Origin: a bacterium UBP6_UBA1177 | Lineage (GTDB): Bacteria; UBP6; UBA1177 | Length of the DNA: 26,493 nt | Direction of reading: 5' to 3' | Assembly (NCBI GenBank): GCA_002310995.1 | Contig: DBYV01000039.1 | Span: 1 to 26,493 of the forward strand | In this document: one piece after another, positions 1 through 7,319 of the stretch | Layout of the letters: the number at the start of each line of letters is the position of its first letter | How positions within the stretch are numbered: the first letter of the stretch is position 1 | Position numbers and translations under genes: made by a program | Notes under the pieces: generated by a model | What the model saw: only the letters and a program-made list of their open reading frames with translations | Database searches by the model: none | Told to the model about the DNA's origin: nothing

Positions 1-1014
1 CCGACAGTCACAAGTGTCGCGGCGATCAACGCGGGGATGCTCACCAATGAAAAAAAGCTCCACGTTTTGGAAAGATCGGGAACATCTGAATTTTCAGGAA
101 GAGTTTTCGACGTGATCGATGTCAAAATAAATGGCAACAGCGAGGCTGAAATGCTCTTTTCACCGTTTCCGGTCACGAAAGAGACAAAAAAGATCGTTTT
201 CGGCGGCTACACTTCAAAAAGCGGCGAAGGGATAAAACCGAAAGAGGCAATAGAAGTAGATCTGCCGGATCTCGGCGAAACGACGGAAGGAAGCGGAGAA
301 TTCACGGTAAAACTCCCGGGAATGCCGGTCGAAGTCGATGTCCCGCTCGACTGGACACTCAAACTTGAGGAGGAAGACGTTTCTATAAACACTCCTTCCG
401 GCTCGTATTCCGGACTCAGGCACTACACGGGAAGCGGAAAGATAAGCGAAGGGACTCTCGGCGACTTTCTCGGAAACACCGAATTTACAGGCGAAGTCTA
501 CTTCAGCCCGACTCTCGGGATCCCGGTCCAGTACAAACTGAACGGCGTCAACTTCGAGGGAGACCTCGAATCGGTCTGGGATTACGGCGATCCCGACGAA
601 ACCGGCTACAGAGTCATGAAGAAATCGGGCATCGTAAACAGCGAAAATCCTTCGTTCCAACTTAGCACTTACGAACTTAAGGGAAATTTCGACGCTGACC
701 CGGACCAGCACGCGAAAATGCTCCTTGAAATCAGGTATCTTGACGAAAACGCGGCAAAAAACGACCCGATGCCTGAAATCAATGTCGAATTCGGCACGGT
801 CTCGGGCTATTTCCCGTCTCAGATTGTCGAATCTCCGGTCAGTATTTTCTTCCCCGAAGAAGAGGGCGAAGGATACAAATATTTCATCGCATACGTCAGC
901 CAGGCGGCGAAAGGACATAACGGCCCGATATCCTACCGCGTTTCAGTCTCAGGCGGCGAATCGGTGAAGCCTCTTCGCGTCACAGCAAGGATTTACTACA
1001 ACAAAGTCGAGTAA
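1..1014 (+). CDS. Hypothetical beta-rich protein, C-terminal part (5' end outside window)
   Basis: The reading frame is open from base 1 and runs to a TAA at 1012-1014, so the gene begins upstream of the window. The first in-frame ATG (37) has no ribosome binding site and is probably internal. About 337 residues are visible. They contain many short alternating hydrophobic/polar segments, many Gly, Ser and acidic residues, no cysteine and no membrane segment, as in a secreted or periplasmic beta-sandwich protein. No family motif or catalytic residue is recognised. The gene is co-directional with rho, but a 243-base gap with a candidate promoter separates them, so it is probably a different transcript. 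Function unknown; the coding call itself is secure. Confidence 0.8.
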   Translation, partial: PTVTSVAAINAGMLTNEKKLHVLERSGTSEFSGRVFDVIDVKINGNSEAEMLFSPFPVTKETKKIVFGGYTSKSGEGIKPKEAIEVDLPDLGETTEGSGEFTVKLPGMPVEVDVPLDWTLKLEEEDVSINTPSGSYSGLRHYTGSGKISEGTLGDFLGNTEFTGEVYFSPTLGIPVQYKLNGVNFEGDLESVWDYGDPDETGYRVMKKSGIVNSENPSFQLSTYELKGNFDADPDQHAKMLLEIRYLDENAAKNDPMPEINVEFGTVSGYFPSQIVESPVSIFFPEEEGEGYKYFIAYVSQAAKGHNGPISYRVSVSGGESVKPLRVTARIYYNKVE

Positions 1015-1073
1015 AAAACTGTTAAAAAATTTTCAGGAATATCGCTTATTTGCAGGATGCAAGTAAAAAAATC

Positions 1074-1101
1074 TTGACTTTGTCCTTTATTTAACTATCA
1101 A
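1074..1101 (+). promoter_or_regulatory. Candidate promoter of rho
   Basis: TTGACT (1074-1079), a 16-base spacer and TATCAA (1096-1101) stand about 150 bases before the rho start. This leaves a long leader of about 145 bases with two small hairpins: AATCA/TGATT near 1163-1176 and AAGAAAT/ATTTCTT at 1190-1208. Long leaders fit genes such as rho that are known to autoregulate in enterobacteria, but autoregulation here is only an inference. Confidence 0.45.
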
Positions 1102-1257
1102 TCCAGCCCGTGAATTTCGTTTTGTTCACTCTCAGCCAATATGCTTGGGTGTTTTAACAAAAATCAAAAATTGATTCTCGTTAGTTTGGAAGAAATGGGT
1201 AATTTCTTTGAAAGAGTCCTTTAATTTCGATATTTTATCAACCATTTGGAGAAACTT

Positions 1258-2508
1258 ATGAATTTACAAGAGTTAAAGAACAGAAAGCCCGATGAACTCG
1301 TCGCAATGGCCGAACAGCTCGGTATCGAAGAGGCTTCATCGAAAAGAGTCCAGGAACTTATTTATGAGATCCTGCAGAAACTCGTTGAAAACAATGAAAT
1401 TATTGAAGCGGACGGCGTCCTTCAGATCCTCACGGACGGTTTCGGTTTCCTCAGAAGCCCGAAATACAACTACCTTCCGGGTCCCGACGACATCTATGTT
1501 CCGCCGTCAATGATAAAAAGATACGGTCTCCGCACAGGTCAGACGATAAGCGGTGAGATCAGAAGCCCGAAAGAAGGCGAAAGATACTTCGCACTTCAGA
1601 AAATCACATCGGTTTTTGAATCGGAAGACATCGAAAAGAACAGACACACACCTCTTTTCGACAACCTCACTCCCTTCTACCCGACTCAGAAGATCCATCT
1701 CGAGACAAAAAGCACTGTTATGTCAACAAGGATCATGGATCTCCTCGTTCCGATAGGCATGGGACAGCGCGGTCTTCTCGTTGCTCCGCCGAGAACCGGT
1801 AAAACCGTCCTTCTTCAGGACATCGCTCACTCGATCACCGAAAACCATCCCGACATTTTCCTCATCGTTCTGCTTATTGACGAACGTCCCGAGGAAGTTA
1901 CCGATATGATGAGAAGCGTTAAGGCGGAAGTCATCGCTTCAACATTCGACGAACCCGCTACACGCCACGTTCAGGTCGCTGAAATGGTTCTTGAAAAGGC
2001 TAAGAGAATGGTAGAATACGGCAAGGACGTCGTTATTCTTCTTGACTCGATCACAAGACTTGCACGTGCTTACAACGCAGTCGTTCCGCCGTCAGGCAAG
2101 ATCCTTTCCGGCGGTGTCGACGCTAACGCACTCCACAAACCGAAAAGATTCTTCGGTGCTGCAAGAAACATCGAGGAAGGCGGATCGCTCACGATCATCG
2201 CAACTGCTCTTATCGATACCGGTAGCCGTATGGACGAAGTCATTTTCGAAGAGTTCAAAGGAACCGGTAACATGGAAGTCCACCTTGACAGAAAGCTCAT
2301 GGAAAAGAGAATTTTCCCGTGCCTCGACATCAACAAGTCGGCAACAAGAAAAGAAGAGCTCCTTCTCGAACCCGATGTTCTCAACAAGGTATGGATCCTC
2401 AGGAAGCTCCTTCACCCGCTCAATGTCATCGACTCCATGGAGTTTATGCTTGACAAAATGGGAAAAACCAAATCCAATAAGGATTTCCTCAAGGCTATGA
2501 ACGCATAA
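1258..2508 (+). CDS. rho: Transcription termination factor Rho
   Basis: Rho is the homohexameric RNA-dependent ATPase/helicase that ends transcription of untranslated RNA. The product (416 residues; about 419 in E. coli) matches the family along its whole length. It has an N-terminal helical Rho_N segment, a cold-shock-like RNA-binding domain with DGFGFLR (near 60-66), Walker A APPRTGKT (177-184), Walker B DVVILLDS (257-264), the Q-loop region SGKILSGGVDANAL and the R-loop region KGTGNMEVHL. The ATG at 1258 is chosen over an in-frame TTG at 1246 because that TTG lies inside the Shine-Dalgarno sequence TTGGAG (GGAG at 1248-1251, six bases before ATG), and because Rho proteins typically begin MNLxELK. 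The next gene follows after four bases. The identification is essentially certain. Confidence 0.98.
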   Translation: MNLQELKNRKPDELVAMAEQLGIEEASSKRVQELIYEILQKLVENNEIIEADGVLQILTDGFGFLRSPKYNYLPGPDDIYVPPSMIKRYGLRTGQTISGEIRSPKEGERYFALQKITSVFESEDIEKNRHTPLFDNLTPFYPTQKIHLETKSTVMSTRIMDLLVPIGMGQRGLLVAPPRTGKTVLLQDIAHSITENHPDIFLIVLLIDERPEEVTDMMRSVKAEVIASTFDEPATRHVQVAEMVLEKAKRMVEYGKDVVILLDSITRLARAYNAVVPPSGKILSGGVDANALHKPKRFFGAARNIEEGGSLTIIATALIDTGSRMDEVIFEEFKGTGNMEVHLDRKLMEKRIFPCLDINKSATRKEELLLEPDVLNKVWILRKLLHPLNVIDSMEFMLDKMGKTKSNKDFLKAMNA

Positions 2509-2512
2509 ACCT

Positions 2513-3025
2513 TTGAGATCACGTGGTTTTTCATATCCTGCCCGACGCCCGGCAAAAAAAAGAATCTTTCTGGTTCTTCTGATTGCCGTCATAGTTGCGG
2601 CAGGATTTTTTTTGCGTAAAAAATCTTATCAATACCCGTATTCGTGGTCGCAGAGTTCTGCCGAAGCCATGACTTTTGAAAAAGCTGTCGCATTTTGCAA
2701 CAACCTTGAAGAAAACGGCTTCGATGACTGGCACCTTCCCGAACTCCACGAGATCAGAACGCTTGAAAATTTCTGCATTGAAGAAGAAAATCCAGATTTC
2801 TGCGCCGTCACCGACAGCTGCGAATGGAACAACTGCGAAAACGAACTTTGCGGAAAGTGCGTGAAATACGAAGAAGTTGTCGATCACGGCACTTTCTGGA
2901 CAAAAACACCGTTTCACGGCAGAAAAGTTTTTGTTTTCACAATTTCAGAAGAAACCGAAAGAAATCAAGCACTTAAAAGCGAAACGCATTTTGTGAAATG
3001 CGTCCGCCGCGCCGAATCTTCGTGA
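2513..3025 (+). CDS. Small membrane-anchored DUF1566 (Lcl_C)-like protein
   Basis: The protein has 170 residues. A basic N-terminus is followed by one hydrophobic segment (about 17-34), then a soluble domain that would lie outside the cytoplasm. The domain carries DUF1566-type signatures: AVAFCNNLEENGFDDWHLP followed by EIRTLENF, and GTFWTKTP near the C-terminus, ending in VKCVRR. It is cysteine-rich (nine Cys, including a cluster at about 100-120), which suggests disulfides in an exported domain. The start is TTG at 2513: the frame is closed by a TGA just upstream, and any later start would lose the membrane anchor. No strong Shine-Dalgarno is visible, so translation may depend on coupling to rho, which ends four bases earlier. 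The family function is unknown; such domains occur in cell-surface proteins. Confidence 0.75.
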   Translation: MRSRGFSYPARRPAKKRIFLVLLIAVIVAAGFFLRKKSYQYPYSWSQSSAEAMTFEKAVAFCNNLEENGFDDWHLPELHEIRTLENFCIEEENPDFCAVTDSCEWNNCENELCGKCVKYEEVVDHGTFWTKTPFHGRKVFVFTISEETERNQALKSETHFVKCVRRAESS

Positions 3026-3053
3026 CGACGCAACGTCGTAACGGCGTGACGTC
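3025..3053 (+). terminator. Possible weak stem-loop after the DUF1566 gene
   Basis: ACGACG (3025-3030), loop CAA, CGTCGT (3034-3039) starts at the last base of the stop codon. It is followed by a second palindrome, TGACGTCA (about 3046-3053), and AAAAA. There is no T-run, so intrinsic termination is doubtful. It may be a transcript-end stabiliser or part of a palindromic repeat. Confidence 0.3.
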
Positions 3054-3067
3054 AAAAATACGGCGCG

Positions 3068-3091
3068 AAACAAAATTGCGGCGCGCCGCAA
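3068..3091 (-). terminator. Rho-independent terminator of the hydrogenase-like operon
   Basis: Read on the minus strand, the perfect 16-base palindrome TTGCGGCGCGCCGCAA (3076-3091) begins immediately after the TAG stop of the hydrogenase-like gene. It is followed by TTTTGTTT. A GC-rich six-pair stem with a CGCG loop followed by a U-rich tail is a typical intrinsic terminator. Confidence 0.7.
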
Positions 3092-4468
3092 CTATTCATT
3101 ATTATTGATTCTGCCCCAGACATTGCGGACTGATTCTTTAAGAGTTTTTACATCTTCGGCATCTTTTGTCGCCGTGATTCTGAGGAAAACACACTGGTCG
3201 AGCTCTGCGATACCGCGCGCAATATCTTCGGCAAGCGACTGACAGCTGGGAGATCCGCACATTCCGCAGTCGATATTGGGAAGAACCTGCATGATCGTAT
3301 CGACATGCTCCATCTTTTCGAGAGCGATTTCCATGTCGTCGTCCAAGGAGAGCATTGATCTCGGCTGAAGTTTCTCAAGTTTGAAGGCTTCCTGAAGATA
3401 CTCGCTTCCGCATTTGCCGAAAAGGCGGCAGTTCTGACACGCCGCGTCATTTTTGTCGGCTGTTTTTCTGCACGGCGGCAGGACTTCTCTTTGCATGAGG
3501 TTCCTCACTGTCAGGAAACGGTTGCCAGGAACAAGGATTCCTCCGGCGCAGCTTTCGTCACAAGCCCTGAGTTCGAGGAAAGTAATGTTCTCGTCAAGTT
3601 CTCCGTTCTCAAGTTTGTCCAGAATCTCGATGACATTGTGGATTCCGTCAACCGCCATCGCGTGGTTATCACGTCTGATGCACTCGCCGCCGGTAAGTTC
3701 CCATGTGACGTGAGTGTTGTCGGCCGGGCGGCAGAGTTTACCCGAATCGGCTTTATCATTCGAAACGAAAGAATAGATCTTATTATAAATCAGGTCCATG
3801 TTTATTACGCCGTTGACTGCCGATTTTTTCTCACCGACTGGGTGCTTTATCGCTACGATTTTCGCAGCACACGGAGAAACATAGAAAATTCCTATATCAG
3901 CCGGATTTATTCCTGTCTTTTCAAGTTCGTGACGACAGTGAGCGGCAGCAATGTCAAGAGGCGGCTTTATCAGGGTTATGTGCTTGAGAAGTGACGGAAA
4001 TCTAACCTGAATCAGCCTGATTACAGCGGGACAGAACGATGAAATCAGCGGAAACTCGACATCGCTCCTCTGCTCATACTCGTCCTGAGCCTCCTCAATG
4101 AGCGAAGATGCGCGCGAAACCTCGTAAACATGAGTAAAACCGACGCTTTTCAAACCTTCAAAAATCGATTTTGTTCCCGAATTTTCGTCAAACTGCCCCA
4201 TCAGGACCGAAGGAACAAGGGCAACGCGGCATTTGTAGTCGAAAATCCTTTGGAAATCGTCCTGTTCGACAATTATCGCGTTGTGCTTGCACGAAATCAT
4301 GCACATTCCGCAGTCGACGCACTTGTCAGGGTTGACAGAAGCCTTTCCGCCGCGGATTCTTATTGCGTCCGTCGGACAAGTCCTCATACAGTGCGTGCAG
4401 CCTATGCACTTGTTTTTGTTGATTCTGAGCGCGTGATGAAAAAAAGGTTTTTTATTGCGCGTCACCAT
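3092..4468 (-). CDS. [FeFe]-hydrogenase-like iron-sulfur protein (putative sensory/regulatory type)
   Basis: The protein has 458 residues. It begins with a two-cluster ferredoxin domain (C21/C24/C27/C31 and C50/C53/C56/C60). A [FeFe]-hydrogenase large-subunit-like domain follows, then a C-terminal PF04060-type Fe-S motif (C401, C404, C409, C426). The three H-cluster loops can be located: SSFCPA (C146), SPCAAK (C200) and RACDESCAGG (C303, C307). All four cysteines that would bind the H-cluster are therefore present. The usual Cys-Cys of loop 1 is Phe-Cys, which removes the proton-relay cysteine, and loop 2 has Ser instead of Met. This resembles the putative sensory [FeFe] hydrogenases rather than catalytic enzymes. 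The start ATG has GGAGG four bases upstream. It is the last gene of an operon with an RsbW-like ATPase and a DRTGG protein, which supports a signalling role. No maturase genes (hydEFG) lie in the window. Confidence 0.85.
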   Translation of the reverse strand: MVTRNKKPFFHHALRINKNKCIGCTHCMRTCPTDAIRIRGGKASVNPDKCVDCGMCMISCKHNAIIVEQDDFQRIFDYKCRVALVPSVLMGQFDENSGTKSIFEGLKSVGFTHVYEVSRASSLIEEAQDEYEQRSDVEFPLISSFCPAVIRLIQVRFPSLLKHITLIKPPLDIAAAHCRHELEKTGINPADIGIFYVSPCAAKIVAIKHPVGEKKSAVNGVINMDLIYNKIYSFVSNDKADSGKLCRPADNTHVTWELTGGECIRRDNHAMAVDGIHNVIEILDKLENGELDENITFLELRACDESCAGGILVPGNRFLTVRNLMQREVLPPCRKTADKNDAACQNCRLFGKCGSEYLQEAFKLEKLQPRSMLSLDDDMEIALEKMEHVDTIMQVLPNIDCGMCGSPSCQSLAEDIARGIAELDQCVFLRITATKDAEDVKTLKESVRNVWGRINNNE

Positions 4469-4479
4469 GAAACCTCCGT

Positions 4480-4893
4480 TTACGCAAGGTTAAAAAGAAG
4501 AGTGATCTTCGTCCCCTTGCCTACTACACTTTCAATCTTCAAATCATCGGTATTCGCCTTGATGTTGGGCAACCCCATTCCGGCACCGAAACCCATTTCG
4601 CGGACTTTTGTCGAAGCGGTCGAATAACCCTGCTGCATCGCAAGACCGATATCGGGGATTCCGGGACCTTCGTCGTCAAGAACTATCTCTATTTTCTGTG
4701 GCGAGATATCGGCGGTGATGTTTCCGCGGTATGCGTGCGCCACAATATTGACCTCGGCTTCGTAAAGCGCAACGACAACCCGTTTAAGCACGCCCGGATT
4801 GACATTCAATTTTTTAAGAACTTTCTTGATGTTTCCCGAAGCGTTGCCGGCATTCAGGAAATCTCCGCCTTCCACGTGATACTCGAACTTCAT
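4480..4893 (-). CDS. RsbW-like ATP-binding protein (anti-sigma factor / Ser-Thr kinase type)
   Basis: A 137-residue stand-alone GHKL (HATPase_c) domain. The N-box is seen at 42-53 (ALYEAEVNIVAH, with E45 and N49), the G1 box as DDEGPGIPD (73-81) and the G2 box as GFGAGMGL (101-108). There is no histidine-kinase dimerisation domain or membrane segment. The length and motif order fit RsbW/SpoIIAB-like proteins, which bind partner proteins and may phosphorylate an antagonist on Ser or Thr. No sigma factor or STAS antagonist is encoded nearby. It lies 17 bases after the DRTGG gene and 11 bases before the hydrogenase-like gene, with AGGGTG before its ATG. An inferred role is to pass the state of the hydrogenase-like protein to a target. 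The real partner is unknown. Confidence 0.85.
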   Translation of the reverse strand: MKFEYHVEGGDFLNAGNASGNIKKVLKKLNVNPGVLKRVVVALYEAEVNIVAHAYRGNITADISPQKIEIVLDDEGPGIPDIGLAMQQGYSTASTKVREMGFGAGMGLPNIKANTDDLKIESVVGKGTKITLLFNLA

Positions 4894-4910
4894 AGCTCAC
4901 CCTAAAAAAA

Positions 4911-5255
4911 TCAGTAAACCGGACTAAGACCGTGAGTGTAAAGAATGCCCGAAATGTGATAGACTGAAAGCGGACACTCCATAATTACGGCATCATTTTC
5001 CCTTGCAAGCTCGATCATCTCCTCGGTCGCCTTTTTCTTTCTCGCAAGGATTATGGTCGAAACATCCATCATATCGGCCGTTCTTACAGACTGCGGGTTT
5101 GCGAGCCCGGTGATCAGAACGCCGTTGTCAAAAGGAGTTGTAAGAACGTCGCTCATCAGGTCCGATGCGAACGCTCTTTCGATCTCGCGGTCGGTAAATT
5201 CCTCGCCGCATACGATTTTTGCATTAAGAAGAGTAACAATTTCACTTATTTTCAT
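4911..5255 (-). CDS. DRTGG-domain protein
   Basis: A 114-residue protein beginning MKISEIVTLLNAK and ending SVYHISGILYTHGL, the typical start and end of stand-alone DRTGG-domain proteins. It also contains the family-like stretches FASDLMSDVL and DVSTIILARKKKATEEMIEL. The ATG at 5255 is preferred to an in-frame codon at 5354: the longer version adds a 33-residue hydrophobic extension absent from the family and would begin upstream of the best promoter. DRTGG domains are also found in HPr kinase and in CobQ-like/phosphotransacetylase proteins, where they probably bind small ligands; their exact role is not known. It is the first gene of the operon with the RsbW-like and hydrogenase-like genes. 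Similar DRTGG/RsbW/hydrogenase clusters occur next to hydrogenase operons of fermentative anaerobes. Confidence 0.8.
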   Translation of the reverse strand: MKISEIVTLLNAKIVCGEEFTDREIERAFASDLMSDVLTTPFDNGVLITGLANPQSVRTADMMDVSTIILARKKKATEEMIELARENDAVIMECPLSVYHISGILYTHGLSPVY

Positions 5256-5302
5256 AATCAAGCACCATAAAATAAAAGGTAATAAACCAAAAAAACGCGG
5301 CG

Positions 5303-5330
5303 ATTTTACATATGATTGGAAAAATAGCAA
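5303..5330 (-). promoter_or_regulatory. Candidate promoter of the DRTGG/RsbW/hydrogenase-like operon
   Basis: On the minus strand, TTGCTA (5325-5330), a 16-base spacer and TAAAAT (5303-5308) stand about 48 bases before the DRTGG start codon. It is divergent from the transporter promoter at 5344-5371, so the two operons could share a control region. Confidence 0.5.
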
Positions 5331-5343
5331 AAGATTTATTTTT

Positions 5344-5371
5344 TTGAACTCCACCCGTTTTTGCGTATAAT
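5344..5371 (+). promoter_or_regulatory. Promoter of the DUF1538 transporter operon
   Basis: TTGAAC (5344-5349), a 16-base spacer and a perfect TATAAT (5366-5371). Transcription should start near 5378, giving a leader of about 28 bases that contains the GGAGAG ribosome binding site of the transporter gene. Confidence 0.7.
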
Positions 5372-5405
5372 CGAGCGCTTTTTTTGAACTTTTATGGAGA
5401 GAAAA

Positions 5406-7319
5406 ATGTCTTCAAACAAACAGGAAAAACTCAAAATTCCGCTGAAACAGTCAATGATGATGCTGCTCGGCTTCTGCAAGGACAAGCTCAAGGAACAGCT
5501 CGTTTCCGTTCTTCCGGTTGTTATTTACCTCATCCTTTTCCAGTCGATGATCCTCGGAATGCCGATTTACGAAGCCGGCGTCATTTCTGTCGGTATCGGA
5601 CTTGTAATTTTAGGTCTGGCTTTCTTCCTTGAAGGTCTTTTCCTCGGAATCATGCCGCTCGGTGAAATTCTGGGTATAAAACTGCCGCTCAAAAGCGGAC
5701 TTTTCACGATCATCGCATTCAGCTTTATCCTCGGTTTCGGCGCGACTTACGCAGAGCCTTCAATCGCGATCCTCAAGGCTAACGGCTCTTTCGTAAAGCC
5801 GTGGGAAGCGCCTCTTCTCTTCGTCATGCTGAACCAGAAAGCCGAATATCTTGTAGCTTTTGTCGGGATCGGCGTAGGTATCGCGGTTATCGCCGGTATG
5901 CTCCGTTTCATGAAGTCGATTTCGCTCAAACCTTTTATTTTAATAGTCATTCCGCTCCTTCTTCTCTTCACGATCTGGGGCGTTTTTGACCAGAACCTGC
6001 TTTACATCACAGGTTTAGCCTGGGACTGCGGCGCTGTAACGACAGGCCCGGTAACGGTTCCCCTTGTTCTCGCTCTCGGTATCGGTATCTGCAGGACAGT
6101 CGGCGGCGAAGACAGCGATTCGATGGGTTTCGGTGTCGTAACTCTTGCCAGCGCGTTCCCGATTTTGGCAGTCTATATTTTCGGCGCTGCGCTCAACATG
6201 AGCCTCCCCGAACCTATGTCGCAGACCGATTTCTTCAGCGACGCGAACCATGCGAAAGCGCTTCAGATAGTCGGAACAGAAGAGAGATTCGAGGCCGTCA
6301 AGCAGCAGTTCACTGAAGCGGCTCTTTCTGCAAGCGACAAAGTCGAAGAGGCGATAAACCTTGTCAATGTCGCAAGCACGAAATTCTTCGAAGCGGCAAA
6401 GGCGATCCTTCCCCTAACGATCTTCATTCTCCTTGTTTTTGTCGTTCTTCTCCGCGAAAAACTTCCTAAAAAGGACGAGATTTTCCTCGGTATCTTCATT
6501 TCGATCCTCGGAATGGGACTTTTCGGAATAGGCATGGAATACGGCCTTTCCAAAATCGGAACCCAGGTAGGATCAAGACTCCCGGCATCTTTCAGCGCGA
6601 TAGAACTGAGCGACAGCCAGGAGACGATGCATAACTTCGACAAGGAGATCGTCCAGAAATCGATCACTCCCGAGGGCGAAGTCAACGAATTTTTCTTCAA
6701 AAAAGAGGGTGACAACAAATATTCGCAGATCCCGTTCGTCGAGAAAAACTACGACGAACCGAGAAAAATTTACCGCTACATCCCGCAGATAGGTCCCATT
6801 TTCGGCAAAAACGGTGGCAGCGGCGGATACCTGATCGTCATACTTTTCGCATTCATCATGGGCTTCGGAGCGACACTCGCCGAACCTGCTCTCAATGCGC
6901 TCGGAATGAAAGTCGAGGAACTTTCGGTCGGTACTTTCAAAAAGACGACACTGATCTACGCGGTCGCTTTCGGAGTAGGACTCGGGATCGCGCTCGGAGC
7001 AGTGAAAATCATCTGGAACATTCAGATTTTCTGGATGCTAATTCCTTCATACCTGATCCTTCTTGTTCTCACGGCGATCTCGGATGAGCAGTATGTCAAC
7101 ATCGGCTGGGACAGCGCGGGCGTTACCACCGGTCCCGTCACCGTTCCGCTCGTTCTTGCGATGGGTCTCGGACTCGGTGCGAGAGTTGAAGGCGTAGTCG
7201 AAGGTTTCGGAATCCTCAGTATGGCTTCAGCCTGCCCGATTCTGGCTGTTCTCCTCATGGGAATCAGCGCGAGCCGCAAGGCCAAGAAAATGCAGAACGC
7301 AACAAATGGAGGCAGATAA
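5406..7319 (+). CDS. Membrane transporter with two DUF1538 domains (putative cation antiporter, UmpAB-like)
   Basis: A 637-residue polytopic membrane protein built from two homologous halves. Each half repeats three motifs in the same order: GFGATYAEP (110-118) and GFGATLAEP (486-494); TTGPVTVPLVLA near 211-222 and again near 573-584; and GFGVVTLASAFPILAV (241-256) versus GFGILSMASACPILAV (600-615). These are DUF1538 signatures. Two-component DUF1538 proteins (UmpAB of Halomonas) have been reported as Na+(Li+,K+)/H+ antiporters; here both units are fused. The second half carries an extra hydrophilic stretch of about 75 residues (about 395-470). The ATG at 5406 has GGAG five bases upstream; an in-frame ATG at 5394 lacks a ribosome binding site. 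The stop overlaps the next start (TAATG), so translation is coupled to the PII-like gene. The substrate is not provable from sequence. Confidence 0.85.
   Translation: MSSNKQEKLKIPLKQSMMMLLGFCKDKLKEQLVSVLPVVIYLILFQSMILGMPIYEAGVISVGIGLVILGLAFFLEGLFLGIMPLGEILGIKLPLKSGLFTIIAFSFILGFGATYAEPSIAILKANGSFVKPWEAPLLFVMLNQKAEYLVAFVGIGVGIAVIAGMLRFMKSISLKPFILIVIPLLLLFTIWGVFDQNLLYITGLAWDCGAVTTGPVTVPLVLALGIGICRTVGGEDSDSMGFGVVTLASAFPILAVYIFGAALNMSLPEPMSQTDFFSDANHAKALQIVGTEERFEAVKQQFTEAALSASDKVEEAINLVNVASTKFFEAAKAILPLTIFILLVFVVLLREKLPKKDEIFLGIFISILGMGLFGIGMEYGLSKIGTQVGSRLPASFSAIELSDSQETMHNFDKEIVQKSITPEGEVNEFFFKKEGDNKYSQIPFVEKNYDEPRKIYRYIPQIGPIFGKNGGSGGYLIVILFAFIMGFGATLAEPALNALGMKVEELSVGTFKKTTLIYAVAFGVGLGIALGAVKIIWNIQIFWMLIPSYLILLVLTAISDEQYVNIGWDSAGVTTGPVTVPLVLAMGLGLGARVEGVVEGFGILSMASACPILAVLLMGISASRKAKKMQNATNGGR

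Noticed and set aside
214..918. 234-codon minus-strand open frame opposite the first gene
   Set aside because: Arg/Phe/Val-rich antisense composition and no start signals; the plus-strand frame continues to the window edge.
1049..1062. Hairpin TTGCA-GGA-TGCAA behind the first gene, as a terminator
   Set aside because: It is followed by A residues, not T, on the plus strand.
3092..4468. Catalytic H2-evolving hydrogenase
   Set aside because: The loop 1 proton-relay Cys is Phe, loop 2 is altered, and the neighbours are regulatory.
5256..5354. N-terminal hydrophobic extension of the DRTGG protein
   Set aside because: It is absent from the family, and the candidate promoter lies inside it.
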